Positions 24,343 through 33,550 are shown, numbered from the stretch's first letter. The stretch is 64,000 nucleotides of DNA from Dactylosporangium siamense (GCF_016862795.1 NZ_BONQ01000111.1:41631-105630), one strand, 5' to 3'. A program made the numbers and translations. The notes: generated from the letters alone by a model not told the origin.

Positions 24343-26559
24343 GTGACACCCGTGACGCTGGACGCCGTCCTGGAGCGGATCACCTACGTCAGCGAGGAGA
24401 CCGGCTACACCATCGCCCGGGTCGCCACCGACCGCTCCGGCCAGGACCTGCTCACCGTGGTCGGCGCGCTGCTCGGTGCGCAGCCGGGCGAGAGCCTGCG
24501 ACTCGTCGGACGATGGGGGTCGCACCCGAAGTACGGCAAGCAGTTCGAGGTGCACTCCTTCACCACCGTGCTCCCGGCGACGATCCAGGGCATCGAGCGC
24601 TACCTCGGCTCCGGGCTGATCAAAGGCATCGGCCCCCGGATGGCGGCCCGCATCGTCGAACGGTTCGGCGCCGACACCCTCCGCGTGATCGAGGAGGAAC
24701 CGACCCGGCTGATCGAGGTGCCGGGCCTCGGCCCCAAACGCACCGCCATGATCGGCGCGGCCTGGGAGGAACAGAAGGCCATCAAGGAGGTCATGGTCTT
24801 CCTGCAGGGCGTGGGCGTCTCCACGTCACTGGCCGTGCGCATCTACAAGCAGTACGGCGACTCCGCCGTCGCCGTGGTCCGCGACGAGCCCTACCGCCTG
24901 GCCGCCGACGTGTGGGGCATCGGCTTCCGCACCGCCGACACCATCGCCCAGGCCGTCGGCATCCCGCACGACAGCCCGCAACGGGTGCGCGCCGGCATCC
25001 AGTACACCCTGTCCGAAGCCGCCGACAACGGCCACTGCTACCTACCCGAACCCAACCTGATCACCGACGCCGCGGAGATCCTCGGCGTCCCCGCCGGACT
25101 GGTCCGCACCTGCCTGACCGACCTCGCCGCCGACGAGGGCGTGATCCGCGAGGCCGTGCCCAACCCGAGCACCGGCGACGGCACCATCCCCGCCGTCTAC
25201 CTGGTCCCGTTCCACCGCGCCGAATCCTCCCTGGCCGGAAGCCTGCTGCGACTGCTGCACACCCGGGCCGACCGGATGCCCGCCTTCGCCGGCGTCGACT
25301 GGGCCAAGGCCCTGGCCTGGCTGCGCGAGCGGACCGGTCACGACCTCGCCGAGGAGCAGTTGGCGGCGGTACGGCTGGCGCTCACCGAGAAGGTCGCCGT
25401 CCTCACCGGCGGCCCCGGCTGTGGCAAGTCCTTCACCGTCAAATCCGTCATCACCCTGGCCGCGGCGAAGAAGGCCCGCATCGTGCTGGCCGCACCCACC
25501 GGTCGCGCCGCCAAACGCCTCACCGAACTGTCCGGACACCCGGCCACCACCGTGCACCGGCTCCTGCAGCTGCGCCCCGGCGGCGACGCCACCTACGACC
25601 GGGACAACCCGCTCGACGCCGACCTGGTCGTCGTCGACGAGTCCAGCATGCTCGACCTGATCCTGGCCAACAAGCTCGTCAAGGCCGTCCCCGACGGCGC
25701 GCACCTCCTCCTCGTCGGCGACGTCGACCAGCTGCCCTCCGTCGGCGCCGGCGAGGTCCTGCGCGACGTCCTCGCCGCCGACACCGTGCCCCGGGTGCGG
25801 CTGACCAAGGTCTTCCGGCAGGCCGCCCAGTCCGGCGTCATCGTCAACGCCCACCGCATCAACGCCGGCCAGGCCCCGCTGTTCGGCGAGCACCCCGACT
25901 TCTTCCTGTTCCCCGTCGAGGAGCCCGAGGCCACCGCCGAGACCGTGGTCGACATCGTGGCCCGTCGCGTGCCACGGCGCTTCGGCCTGCAGTCCCGAGA
26001 CATCCAGGTGCTGACCCCGATGCACCGCGGCCCCGCCGGCGCCGGCAACCTCAACACCCTGCTCCAACAGGCACTCGCACCCTCGCGGGAAGGCGCCCCG
26101 GAACGCCGCCACGGCGCCCGGGTCTTCCGCCCCGGCGACAAGGTCATCCAGATCCGCAACAACTACGAGAAGGGCACCGCCGGCGTCTTCAACGGCACCG
26201 TCGGCGTCGTCACCGCCCTGTCCGCGACGGACCGCCAGCTGACGGTACGCACCGACGAGGACGAAGACATCGACTACGACTTCGACGAGCTCGACGAGCT
26301 CCAGCACGCCTACGCCATCACCGTGCACCGCTCCCAGGGCAGCGAATACCCGGCCGTCGTCATCCCGGTCACGATGAGCGCGTACACCCTGCTGCAACGC
26401 AACCTGCTCTACACCGCCGTCACCCGCGCCAAACGCCTCGTCGTGCTCGCCGGCAGCCGCAAGGCCCTGTCCATCGCCGTCCGCACCGCCGGCACCGGCC
26501 GCCGCCACACCGCCCTGACCCACCGCCTCACGGCCCCGACAGGCAGGGCGAAGGTGTAG
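24343..26559 (+). CDS. recD2: RecD2-like ATP-dependent DNA helicase (SF1B)
   Basis: A 738-residue helicase. The N-terminal third has an OB-like region and helix-hairpin-helix motifs (GSGLIKGIGPRMAARIV, LIEVPGLGPKRTAMI), as in RecD2. The motor contains Walker A GGPGCGKS near residue 356, APTGRAAKRL, motif II VVDESSM near 427, motif III GDVDQLPSVGAGEVLRD and the C-terminal HAYAITVHRSQGSEYPAVV with motif VI YTAVTRAKR. RecD2 unwinds DNA 5' to 3' and acts in repair without RecBC; none is nearby. TAGGAT lies 7 nt before the GTG at 24343, fitting a leaderless start. Convergent with the LAL regulator 15 bp away. Confidence 0.95.
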   Translation: MTPVTLDAVLERITYVSEETGYTIARVATDRSGQDLLTVVGALLGAQPGESLRLVGRWGSHPKYGKQFEVHSFTTVLPATIQGIERYLGSGLIKGIGPRMAARIVERFGADTLRVIEEEPTRLIEVPGLGPKRTAMIGAAWEEQKAIKEVMVFLQGVGVSTSLAVRIYKQYGDSAVAVVRDEPYRLAADVWGIGFRTADTIAQAVGIPHDSPQRVRAGIQYTLSEAADNGHCYLPEPNLITDAAEILGVPAGLVRTCLTDLAADEGVIREAVPNPSTGDGTIPAVYLVPFHRAESSLAGSLLRLLHTRADRMPAFAGVDWAKALAWLRERTGHDLAEEQLAAVRLALTEKVAVLTGGPGCGKSFTVKSVITLAAAKKARIVLAAPTGRAAKRLTELSGHPATTVHRLLQLRPGGDATYDRDNPLDADLVVVDESSMLDLILANKLVKAVPDGAHLLLVGDVDQLPSVGAGEVLRDVLAADTVPRVRLTKVFRQAAQSGVIVNAHRINAGQAPLFGEHPDFFLFPVEEPEATAETVVDIVARRVPRRFGLQSRDIQVLTPMHRGPAGAGNLNTLLQQALAPSREGAPERRHGARVFRPGDKVIQIRNNYEKGTAGVFNGTVGVVTALSATDRQLTVRTDEDEDIDYDFDELDELQHAYAITVHRSQGSEYPAVVIPVTMSAYTLLQRNLLYTAVTRAKRLVVLAGSRKALSIAVRTAGTGRRHTALTHRLTAPTGRAKV

Positions 26560-26574
26560 CGGCCCCTTGGTGGT

Positions 26575-29280
26575 TCAGCGGCGGCTGGAGTGCCGGGCGG
26601 GGTCGCGCCAGCGGGCCACGAACTCGGTGCGGTTCGTGCAGTGGGTCTTGGCGAGGATGTTGCGGACGTGCGACTCCACGGTCCGTTCCGACAGGACCAG
26701 GCGCTCGGCCATCTGCCGGTTGGTCAGGGCCTGCGCGAGCAGCTCGGCGATCTCGCGCTCCCGGGTGGTGAGCGGGTCGGGGTCGTGCCGGTCCTCGGCG
26801 ATGCCGGCGGCGAGTTCGGCGGCGGCCGCCGCGGTGCCGGGCATGCCGAGCCGCGACGCGATGTCGAGCGCGTGCCGGGCCAGGTCGGCCGCCCCGGTCA
26901 GGTCGTCCTGCGCCCGCCGCACCCGGGCCAGGCTGAGGCACGTCAGCGCGGTGTCGGGCAGGGCGCCGAGCGCGCGGTCGCGGACGAGCGCCTCGCGCAG
27001 CAGCTCCGCCGCGAGCGGCAGGTCGCCGCCGACGGCCGCGAGCTGGCCGAGCTCGCGGCTGACGGTGCCGCGGTAGAACACCGTCGCCGTGCCCAGCGCG
27101 CCCGGGTAACGGCGGAACGGCAGCAGCTGTCCGTAGACCAGCCCGGCCGTCGGCGCGTCGTCGAAGCGTTGGATCAGGTCGACCATCTGGAGCAGCACCG
27201 CCGCCCAGGCCGGGTGGTCGGCGGGGAGCGGCAGCCGGGCGCGGAGCCGCTCGTACACCTCCATCGCCTCCTCCACCGCACCGCACAACGCGAGCGACGT
27301 GGCCCGCTGGATGTCGACCAGCGGCAGCGCCGGCGCGTCGCGCAGCGCCGCGTCGAGCCCGTCGGGCAGGGCCGCCGGGTCCCCACGCAGGACGGCGACG
27401 TGCACGCCGTGGGCGAAGTGCATCGCCAGGGCGTTGCCGTCGCCGGAGGAGAGCGCGATGGCCGTGGCCTGGTGGCTGTGCGTGGCCGCCTCGGCGAACC
27501 GGCCGGCGAGCGCCGCCCGGCTGGCCCGCAACCGGTGCCGGTGCCAGTGCACGACCGGCAGCGGCGCGGCGGCGGCCAGGTCTTCGATGGCCGCGGCCGC
27601 CGACTCGACGACGTCCAGGTCGACGGTGAGGTAGCCGGCGGCCATCCGCCACTCGTGCCCGATGACCGCCGCGAGGGGCTGGCCGAGCGCCTCGGCACGA
27701 CCGGCGAGCAGGTCCCCGAGCCGCAGCCGCTCGGCCGTGTCGTCGGGGTGCACAAGGGTCAGCTCGCGGGCCCGGGCCGCCTCGATCTCCGCGTGCGGGT
27801 CGCCGCTCGACGCGGCCAGCGCGAGGGCCTCCCGGGCCGGCGCCTCCGCCTGGGTGACCCGCCCGGCGTCGGCGGCCATCACCGCGACCTGCGCCAGCAC
27901 CCGGGCGCGCAGCCCGTCGGGGAGGCCCGGGTGGGCGAGCGCCCGCCGGCACAGCCGGGTGATCACCGCCCCCGCCTGCGGGAACGTCACGCCCTGCAGG
28001 ACCAGCGCGGCGAGCGCGACGAGGTCGCCCCGGCCGGCGCCCTCGGCCGCGTCGGCCGCCGAGACGCACAGCTCCAGGCAGCGGTCGTACCGCCCGGCGC
28101 GGTACTGCGCCCCGGCGAGCTCGATGAGCAGCTCGGCCCGTTCGTCGCCGGTGGCGCCGGCCGCGGACGCGTCGGTCAGCGCGGCGTCGAGGTGCCTGGC
28201 CGCGTCCTCGTAGGCGTGCGCCGCGCCCGCCTGCGCCGCGGCCCGCCGGGACCAGGCGGCGGCGGCCCGCAGGTCGGTGGGGTCGGTGCCGGCCTGCCGC
28301 CAGTGCGCGGCGATCCGGGCCGCCCGCTCGCCGCCGGCGGCCTCGAGGGCCAGCGCCGCGGCGCGGGCCAGCCCCCGCCGCACCGCCGGCTCCAGCCGCG
28401 CGACGATCCCGTCGCGGACGAGCGCGTGGGCGAACCGGTACCCGTTGCCGTCGCCGGTGACGGTCAGCAGCCCGGCCTGCCACGCCGCGGTGAGCGCCGC
28501 GGCGACGTCGCCGTCGTGCAGCACCGCTCGCAGCAGCGGCTCGTCGACTTCCTCGCCGAGGATCGCGGCCGCCTCGAGCACGCCGCGCTGCGGTGTGGTG
28601 AGTGCGCCGAGCAGCGTCCGCACGACGGTCGGCAGGTCGCTCTGCCCGTGCCCGGCGCGGACCGCGGCGACGAGCAGCGGCAGCCCGCCGGTGCGCGCGA
28701 ACACGTCCGGTGCGACCCGGGCGTCCACCAGCTCGGCCACCTCGGCGCAGGTGAACGGCTCCAGTGGCAGCGCCGCGGCGCCGTACCGGCCGAGACCGGC
28801 CAACCGCAGCGCCACCTCTTCCGGCGCGGGGGTGCGAACGGTCCCGACGAGGACGAGACCGCTGTCCGCGGCGCCCTCGGCGAGCTGCCGCAACAGGTCC
28901 AGGGATGCGGCGTCCGCCCAGTGCAGGTCCTCGAGCACGACGATCATCGGGGCGGCGGCGAGGATCGCGTCGCCCATCCGGGCCAGCGCGGCGAACCGGG
29001 CCGACGCGGCCGCGGTCGGCTCCACCGCCGGGCCGGACCCGGCCTCGACACCCGCCCGGCGCAGGACCGTCCGCCACGGCCAGAGCGGCGGCGCCGGCTC
29101 CGCGGGGCAGTACCCGCGCACGACCGCCGCGCCGGCCTCCCGCACCGCCCGGTCGACCAGCATGCTCTTGCCCACCCCGGCCGGGCCCTCGACGACCACG
29201 ATCCCACCGACGGCCAGCCGCTCGGCGAGCACGGCAAGCTCGCGGTCACGGCCGACGAACGCGATCCCGGGCATGGACAC
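26575..29280 (-). CDS. Large LuxR-family ATPase regulator (LAL/MalT-like)
   Basis: A 901-residue regulator. The N-terminal NTPase has Walker A VEGPAGVGKS near residues 31-39 and Walker B IVVLEDLHWADAASLDLL near 113-130. A long helical TPR-like middle of Ala/Leu/Arg-rich repeats follows. The C-terminal LuxR domain reads LTTREREIAELLAQALTNRQ, then ERLVLSERTVESHVRNILAK. LAL proteins are ATP-switched activators of catabolic or secondary-metabolite genes. CATAAT lies 6 nt before the GTG at 29280, so I keep that start; an ATG two codons later is the alternative. A triple 12-bp direct repeat covers the predicted -35 region, suggesting autoregulation and control of the divergent 29373 pair. Confidence 0.9.
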   Translation of the reverse strand: MSMPGIAFVGRDRELAVLAERLAVGGIVVVEGPAGVGKSMLVDRAVREAGAAVVRGYCPAEPAPPLWPWRTVLRRAGVEAGSGPAVEPTAAASARFAALARMGDAILAAAPMIVVLEDLHWADAASLDLLRQLAEGAADSGLVLVGTVRTPAPEEVALRLAGLGRYGAAALPLEPFTCAEVAELVDARVAPDVFARTGGLPLLVAAVRAGHGQSDLPTVVRTLLGALTTPQRGVLEAAAILGEEVDEPLLRAVLHDGDVAAALTAAWQAGLLTVTGDGNGYRFAHALVRDGIVARLEPAVRRGLARAAALALEAAGGERAARIAAHWRQAGTDPTDLRAAAAWSRRAAAQAGAAHAYEDAARHLDAALTDASAAGATGDERAELLIELAGAQYRAGRYDRCLELCVSAADAAEGAGRGDLVALAALVLQGVTFPQAGAVITRLCRRALAHPGLPDGLRARVLAQVAVMAADAGRVTQAEAPAREALALAASSGDPHAEIEAARARELTLVHPDDTAERLRLGDLLAGRAEALGQPLAAVIGHEWRMAAGYLTVDLDVVESAAAAIEDLAAAAPLPVVHWHRHRLRASRAALAGRFAEAATHSHQATAIALSSGDGNALAMHFAHGVHVAVLRGDPAALPDGLDAALRDAPALPLVDIQRATSLALCGAVEEAMEVYERLRARLPLPADHPAWAAVLLQMVDLIQRFDDAPTAGLVYGQLLPFRRYPGALGTATVFYRGTVSRELGQLAAVGGDLPLAAELLREALVRDRALGALPDTALTCLSLARVRRAQDDLTGAADLARHALDIASRLGMPGTAAAAAELAAGIAEDRHDPDPLTTREREIAELLAQALTNRQMAERLVLSERTVESHVRNILAKTHCTNRTEFVARWRDPARHSSRR

Positions 29281-29297
29281 CCGCCCATTATGGGCGC

Positions 29298-29333
29298 CTC
29301 AGTGCCGGGTTCAGTGCCAGGTTCAGTGCCGGC
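29298..29333. repeat. Three tandem 12-bp repeats (CTCAGTGCCGGG type)
   Basis: CTCAGTGCCGGG, TTCAGTGCCAGG and TTCAGTGCCGGC are arranged head to tail without spacers in the 92-bp region between the LAL regulator and the divergent gene at 29373. They cover the -35 position for the LAL gene (its -10 CATAAT is at 29287-29292). MalT-type regulators bind tandem direct repeats, so this is the best candidate for the LAL binding site. Confidence 0.6.
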
Positions 29334-29372
29334 ACGGATGTCCGTCACCCCCCGGAGCGGCACGCTCGGAGC

Positions 29373-29933
29373 ATGTACATCTCCACGCAGCATGTCCCCG
29401 ACGCCCATCCCGTCGACACCGCCTGGGTCGACCGGGCCCTGTCCACCGCCGGCGACCCGCTCGGGACGCTCCCTGGCGACCCGCTCGGCGCGCTCATCGG
29501 CCGGCCGCTCGGTGCCGGTGACGGCATCATGATCACCGGTTGGTCGGCGCCGGGACCGGACCGGCTGGCGCTCCTCGGCGCGCACCTCGGGTCCGCCCCG
29601 GGACCCGCCCGTTTCATGCAGGTCGTCGGGTTCGACGGGCCCCGCTCACAGGAATGGGCGGACGCCGAGGAGTTCGCGTCGACCCGGCGCCTCTGGCCGG
29701 CCACCCGCGACATCCCCGGCATCGTCTGCACCCTCCGGCTGCGGGCCGCCGACAACGCCGTGACGATCGTGACGCTCGCCGAGACCGCCGACGCCATCGA
29801 CGACGGCATCCGGGCCGTCATGTCCACCACGCTGCTGCCGGAGGAGAACCCGGCGCTGCTCAGCCGGCCCGACCGGATGGGCGTCTACCGCCTCATGCAC
29901 GCCGACCTGCCGATCGAGGGGAGCCGGGCATGA
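29373..29933 (+). CDS. Conserved-looking soluble protein of unknown function
   Basis: A 186-residue protein with no signal peptide or membrane segment. The N-terminus repeats GDPLG-like units (AGDPLGTLPGDPLGALIGRPLG). The rest is an alpha/beta domain with a conserved-looking core MITGWSAPGPDRLALLGAHL, FMQVVGFDGPRSQEWADAEEF and DIPGIVCTLRLRAADNAVTIV. I do not recognise the family. The reading frame is long, codon use is strongly GC3, and its stop overlaps the YceI gene by ATGA, so it is real. The start at 29373 has CGGAG one base before the ATG, an unusually close spacing. Divergent from, and probably controlled by, the LAL regulator. Confidence 0.65.
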   Translation: MYISTQHVPDAHPVDTAWVDRALSTAGDPLGTLPGDPLGALIGRPLGAGDGIMITGWSAPGPDRLALLGAHLGSAPGPARFMQVVGFDGPRSQEWADAEEFASTRRLWPATRDIPGIVCTLRLRAADNAVTIVTLAETADAIDDGIRAVMSTTLLPEENPALLSRPDRMGVYRLMHADLPIEGSRA

Positions 29934-30433
29934 CCACGCTGACCGCCGCGGGGACCTGGACCGTCGCCACGCCGACCCGGGCCGGGTTCGCCGCCCGCAA
30001 CTTCGGCTTCAAGACCGTGCACGGCACCATCGCCGTGACCGCCGGCACCCTGGAGATCGGCGCGGACGGCCGGCCGACCCGGCTGGCGGGCACCCTCGAC
30101 CCGGCGTCCGTCGACACCGCCAACCCGCGCCGGGACCGCGACCTGCGCGGCCCGCGCTTCCTCGATGTTGACCGGTATCCGCGCATGGAGCTGCTCGCAG
30201 CACAGTTCGAACCGTCCACCGGCGGATGGCGCGCTCAGGCGCTGCTGCGGGTCCGCGGCCACGACGCTCCACTGTGGATCGACGGCACCGTCGAGGAGCA
30301 TGCCGACCAGTTGCGGGTCACCGGCACGGCCCGGCTGCACCTGCCGGACGCCGGGATCCGGGCACCGCGGATCCTCGTCGGCCGTGACGTCGACCTGACC
30401 ATCACCGCCACCCTGCACCGTTCCGCTCCATGA
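29930..30433 (+). CDS. YceI-like family protein
   Basis: A 167-residue single-domain protein: TWTVATPTRAGFAARNFGFKTVHGTIAVTAGTLEIG is the start of a YceI lipocalin-like barrel. ASVDTANPRRDRDLRGPRFLDV contains the family's D-T-x-N-x-x-R-D-x-x-L motif, and further strands follow to DVDLTITATLH. YceI proteins bind polyisoprenoid or other amphiphilic lipids. There is no signal peptide here, so it should be cytoplasmic. The ATG overlaps the previous stop by ATGA, so the two genes form a small operon divergent from the LAL regulator. Confidence 0.85.
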   Translation: MTTLTAAGTWTVATPTRAGFAARNFGFKTVHGTIAVTAGTLEIGADGRPTRLAGTLDPASVDTANPRRDRDLRGPRFLDVDRYPRMELLAAQFEPSTGGWRAQALLRVRGHDAPLWIDGTVEEHADQLRVTGTARLHLPDAGIRAPRILVGRDVDLTITATLHRSAP

Positions 30434-30580
30434 GCATCTGGTCGGCGTCGACATCGACGAAGCCGTCGGTGGCCGGCCGGTTGCGGCGCGAGCCATCCGC
30501 AGCTGTTGGCGGCCGTCCAGTCCGACGTGCTGCGAATGCCGTTGCCCGGACTGAGCCGCTACCTCCCGGATGCGCACTGA
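30434..30580 (+). pseudogene. Possible frameshifted gene remnant
   Basis: Directly after the YceI stop, one frame reads EHLVGVDIDEAVGGRPVA with good GC3 bias, then a second frame from about 30490 reads ASHPQLLAAVQSDVLRMPLPG and continues SRYLPDAH before a stop at 30578-30580. Both pieces look coding but are in different frames. A decayed gene with a frameshift near 30490 would explain this. No family recognised; low confidence. Confidence 0.3.
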
Positions 30581-30622
30581 GCCCAACCGGTGAGCGATCC
30601 TGCACCACCCGGTGGGACACCC

Positions 30623-33472
30623 CTACTCCTCGGCCAGCAGCTGGGCGATCGGTAGGCGGTGCAGGATCGCGATCGGTACTGTCGCGGCGATCGCGGACAC
30701 GGCGACGCCGGCGGTGAGGGCGACCGCCGCGCACCACAGCAACGGGGTGGTGAGCGCGCCGGCGAACACGGCCGCGGCAGCCAGGCCGAGGCCCGCACCG
30801 GTGGCGCCGCCCAGCAGGCCGATGGCGACCGCCTCGGTGACGACGAGACGGCGGAGCTGGTTGTCGGGCCAGCCGGCGGCGCCGAGCAGGGCCAGCTCGC
30901 CGGAGCGTTCGGAGATGCCGAGGAACAGCACGTCGCCGACGGACACGATGCCGAGCACGATGGTGATGGCGACGGCGAGGTAGTCAACGGTGCGGGCCTG
31001 CACTGCGATCGCCTCGCCGAGCAGGGTGCCGACGACCGCGCCGCGGAACGCGAAGGTGATGGCCAGCAGCATGGTGAGCGCGGCGACGCCGATGGCGAGG
31101 CTGCCGGCACCCACGGCGGCCCGGCCGGGTGTGCGGGCCACGTAGGACAGGGCGAGCCCGGTCACCCGCCGTGGGCTGCGCCGCCTGGTGGACGGTGCCG
31201 ACACGGCGGGGCGCACGGCCACGGCGGGGTCCGGTCTGGCCGCTCGCAGCGCCGGCCACAGTCCGGCCGCGACGGCCAGGAGCAGCGCGACGGGGATCGC
31301 CAGGAGGGCGTGCGGCCAGCCGATGTCGAGCCCGAACGCGAGGGCGAGCGGCACGGCGAGCAGGGTTCCGGCGAGGCCGGCGGCCAGGCCGATGCCGGTG
31401 GTCTCGGTGAGCAGGAGGCGGAGCAGCTGTCTTCGGTTCCAGCCGAGGCAGGCGAGGACGCCGAGGTCGGTGCGCCGGGCGCGGGTGGCGGCGTTGGTGG
31501 CGTTGAGCACGGCGAGGGCGCACACGACGAGCACGAGACCGGACAGCAGGACGCTCTTGCGGTCGGCGGCGCGGACCAGCACCGCTGCGACGCCCTTCTT
31601 CACCCACGGTTCGGAGAGGGCAAGGTCCGGGCGCCCGAATTTGCCCGCCGGGTAGTGGACGGTGACGCCGGTGGGGGAGGAGCCGAGGGTGATGTCGACC
31701 TGCAGGCCGGTGCGGCGGGCGATCTGCTCGGCGACGAGCCGGACCTGTTCGCGATCGGCGGCGTCCATGCCGACGGCGCCGGTGAGCCGCACCCGCACCA
31801 TGCTGATCGGCGCGGTGCGGTTGAGCTGGTACTCCGGATACTCCGGTGTCGTGCCGTATCCGTCGGGGCCGAAGATGACCGGCAGCGCGCCCATCGTCGT
31901 CAGCATCAGCGGTGGCTGGCTGAGCAGGCCGCTGACGTTGGCGTTGGGCTCCAGGCGCCGGCCGTTCAGGGCTGTGCGGGACGCGTCGTCGGCGCCGGCG
32001 GCTCCGGGGTTGAAGTACGTGTCCATCGGCACCGCGGACAGCGGGCCGCCCAGCTGGACCCGGGACGGGTCGAAGGTGCCGACGGCGTCGAGTGCGACGT
32101 CGGGCATGGCGATGTCGCCGGGTTGGACGTCGTGCTCGGCGGTGATGTTCGGGTGCGCCGCGACGGCACCGCGCACCCCGGTGTCGGCGAGCTCCATCGG
32201 CACCGGGTGGCCGCTGTCGCCGGCGTCGGCGCCGAGGCCCCAGATCTTCAGGTCGTAGGGCACCGGTTCGGTGCGCAGGCCGTCGCCGTCGGCGGTCGTC
32301 CGGGCGGGGCCGACGGTCCAGAACCGGTCCAGCCACAGCGTGTTGGCCACCGCCATGTCGTCGGGACCGTTCTGGAACGGGTGGCGCAGCCGGTCGACCA
32401 GGTCCTGGTACGGCTGGTCGATCGTGACGGTGCGGGTCGCGACCGGTGTGCCGGGCTGGCCGTCCAGGGCGGCGCGGAGGCTGCGGTTGTCGGTGCCGGC
32501 CCGGACCAGGTCCACCGACGTGCCGCCCAGCCGCTGGATCCGCAGGTCGAGCCGGGCGTCGAGCTGTGGCTTGTCGGCGACGAGGATCGGCAGCGAGTCG
32601 TAGGGGTACGGCATGCCGTCGAGCCGACGCCGCGCGGGTTGTTCGCCGGCGGTGAAGTAGCGACCGGAGGTGACCGCGCCGTCGAGACCGGCGAGGGCGG
32701 CCTCGGACGCGGGGTCGACGGCCGCCATCAGGAACGGCACCGACCAGGCGAGGGTGACCACCGGCGCCACCGGGTCACCGAACACGTCGCGGGAGCCGGG
32801 CCCGCCGACGCAGGTGAGCGACGAGCGGCCCGGCAGGTCGGTCGGGTCGATGAAGTCGCGTTCCCCGATGGACTGCACGACGGGGCAGATCTGCCGGCGG
32901 GCACCGGCCGGGTCGACCTCCTCGGCGGGTGGGATCCCTTCGCCGCCGCGCAGCTCGCTGAGCTGCTTCTGGTACAGCGGATTCCGGGTCGAGTACAGGT
33001 AGGCCGCGCCGTCGGGGATGCGGGACAGGCCGGCGTCGGTGACCCAGGTCGGCTGCACCTTGAGGACCTGGCGTTCGGCGGCCGGATCGAGGTCGGCGTC
33101 GAGGTGCACGGCGACGGGGACGGTCCGGATGACGTAGCCGATGACGGCGACGGGCGCGGCGACGGCGACGCCCGGCACGCCCTGGATCTGGTGCCACTGC
33201 TCGACGGTGATGCCTCCGCGGAGGCCGGCGAGCTGACCGGACTGCACCAGGTCGCGCTGCTGCTCCAGCGGCAGGACGCTGCCGGTCGGGCGGATCAGGA
33301 TGTCGTAGGCGGGGCGGAAGTTGGCCTCGACGGTGCCGGTGGCGTCGAGCCGGGCGGTGACGGCGGCCGCGGTCAGCAGCGTGAAGCCGACCACCGCGAC
33401 AGTGATCATCGAGAGGAGGGCAAGCGATCGCTGCAAGCGGACCCGCCACTGCGACACGGCCATACCAAGCAT
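30623..33472 (-). CDS. Large FtsX-type ABC permease (two FtsX modules, no adjacent ATPase)
   Basis: A 949-residue membrane protein. A first membrane segment (residues about 15-38, LALLSMITVAVVGFTLLTAA) precedes a very large extracytoplasmic region to about residue 640. Membrane segments then cluster around 650-760 (VLLSGLVLVVCALAVLNATN; GIGLAAGLAGTLLAVPLALAF; ALLAIPVALLLAVAAGLWPALR) and 790-930 (VGAGSLAIGVAALTMLLAIT; VAITIVLGIVSVGDVLFLGIS). Each cluster has the loop LGVLACLGWNRRQLLRLLL or LALLGAAGWPDNQLRRLVV of FtsX permeases. The ATG at 33472 has GGGGG 6 nt upstream. It lies after the sigma and partner genes on the same strand. No ATPase gene is adjacent, so it must borrow one. Substrate unknown. 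Confidence 0.82.
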   Translation of the reverse strand: MLGMAVSQWRVRLQRSLALLSMITVAVVGFTLLTAAAVTARLDATGTVEANFRPAYDILIRPTGSVLPLEQQRDLVQSGQLAGLRGGITVEQWHQIQGVPGVAVAAPVAVIGYVIRTVPVAVHLDADLDPAAERQVLKVQPTWVTDAGLSRIPDGAAYLYSTRNPLYQKQLSELRGGEGIPPAEEVDPAGARRQICPVVQSIGERDFIDPTDLPGRSSLTCVGGPGSRDVFGDPVAPVVTLAWSVPFLMAAVDPASEAALAGLDGAVTSGRYFTAGEQPARRRLDGMPYPYDSLPILVADKPQLDARLDLRIQRLGGTSVDLVRAGTDNRSLRAALDGQPGTPVATRTVTIDQPYQDLVDRLRHPFQNGPDDMAVANTLWLDRFWTVGPARTTADGDGLRTEPVPYDLKIWGLGADAGDSGHPVPMELADTGVRGAVAAHPNITAEHDVQPGDIAMPDVALDAVGTFDPSRVQLGGPLSAVPMDTYFNPGAAGADDASRTALNGRRLEPNANVSGLLSQPPLMLTTMGALPVIFGPDGYGTTPEYPEYQLNRTAPISMVRVRLTGAVGMDAADREQVRLVAEQIARRTGLQVDITLGSSPTGVTVHYPAGKFGRPDLALSEPWVKKGVAAVLVRAADRKSVLLSGLVLVVCALAVLNATNAATRARRTDLGVLACLGWNRRQLLRLLLTETTGIGLAAGLAGTLLAVPLALAFGLDIGWPHALLAIPVALLLAVAAGLWPALRAARPDPAVAVRPAVSAPSTRRRSPRRVTGLALSYVARTPGRAAVGAGSLAIGVAALTMLLAITFAFRGAVVGTLLGEAIAVQARTVDYLAVAITIVLGIVSVGDVLFLGISERSGELALLGAAGWPDNQLRRLVVTEAVAIGLLGGATGAGLGLAAAAVFAGALTTPLLWCAAVALTAGVAVSAIAATVPIAILHRLPIAQLLAEE

Positions 33473-33513
33473 CGATCGCCCCCGTTTCAGCGTCTCGATG
33501 GCATGTTATCGCT

Positions 33514-33529
33514 CACATCCGCGGATGTG
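33514..33529. promoter_or_regulatory. 16-bp palindrome CACATCCG-CGGATGTG
   Basis: A perfect gapless palindrome 42 bp upstream of the FtsX permease start. On the minus strand TAACAT follows it 5 nt later and could be the -10 box, so a protein bound here would block or modulate the permease promoter. No TetR-type gene is adjacent. Confidence 0.55.
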
Positions 33530-33550
33530 GGCAACCTCAAGAGGTTGCCC
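33529..33550. terminator. Perfect 10-bp hairpin GGGCAACCTC-AA-GAGGTTGCCC
   Basis: The two 10-bp arms are perfectly complementary around AA. It lies 20-41 nt beyond the stop of the 33570-34307 gene and immediately upstream of the palindrome at 33514. It may terminate the sigma-factor operon, or be a second operator arm. Confidence 0.55.

Noticed and set aside
26590..29532. A plus-strand open frame of about 980 residues opposite the LAL regulator
   Set aside because: The minus strand has unmistakable Walker and LuxR motifs; this frame is low-complexity and has no start signal.
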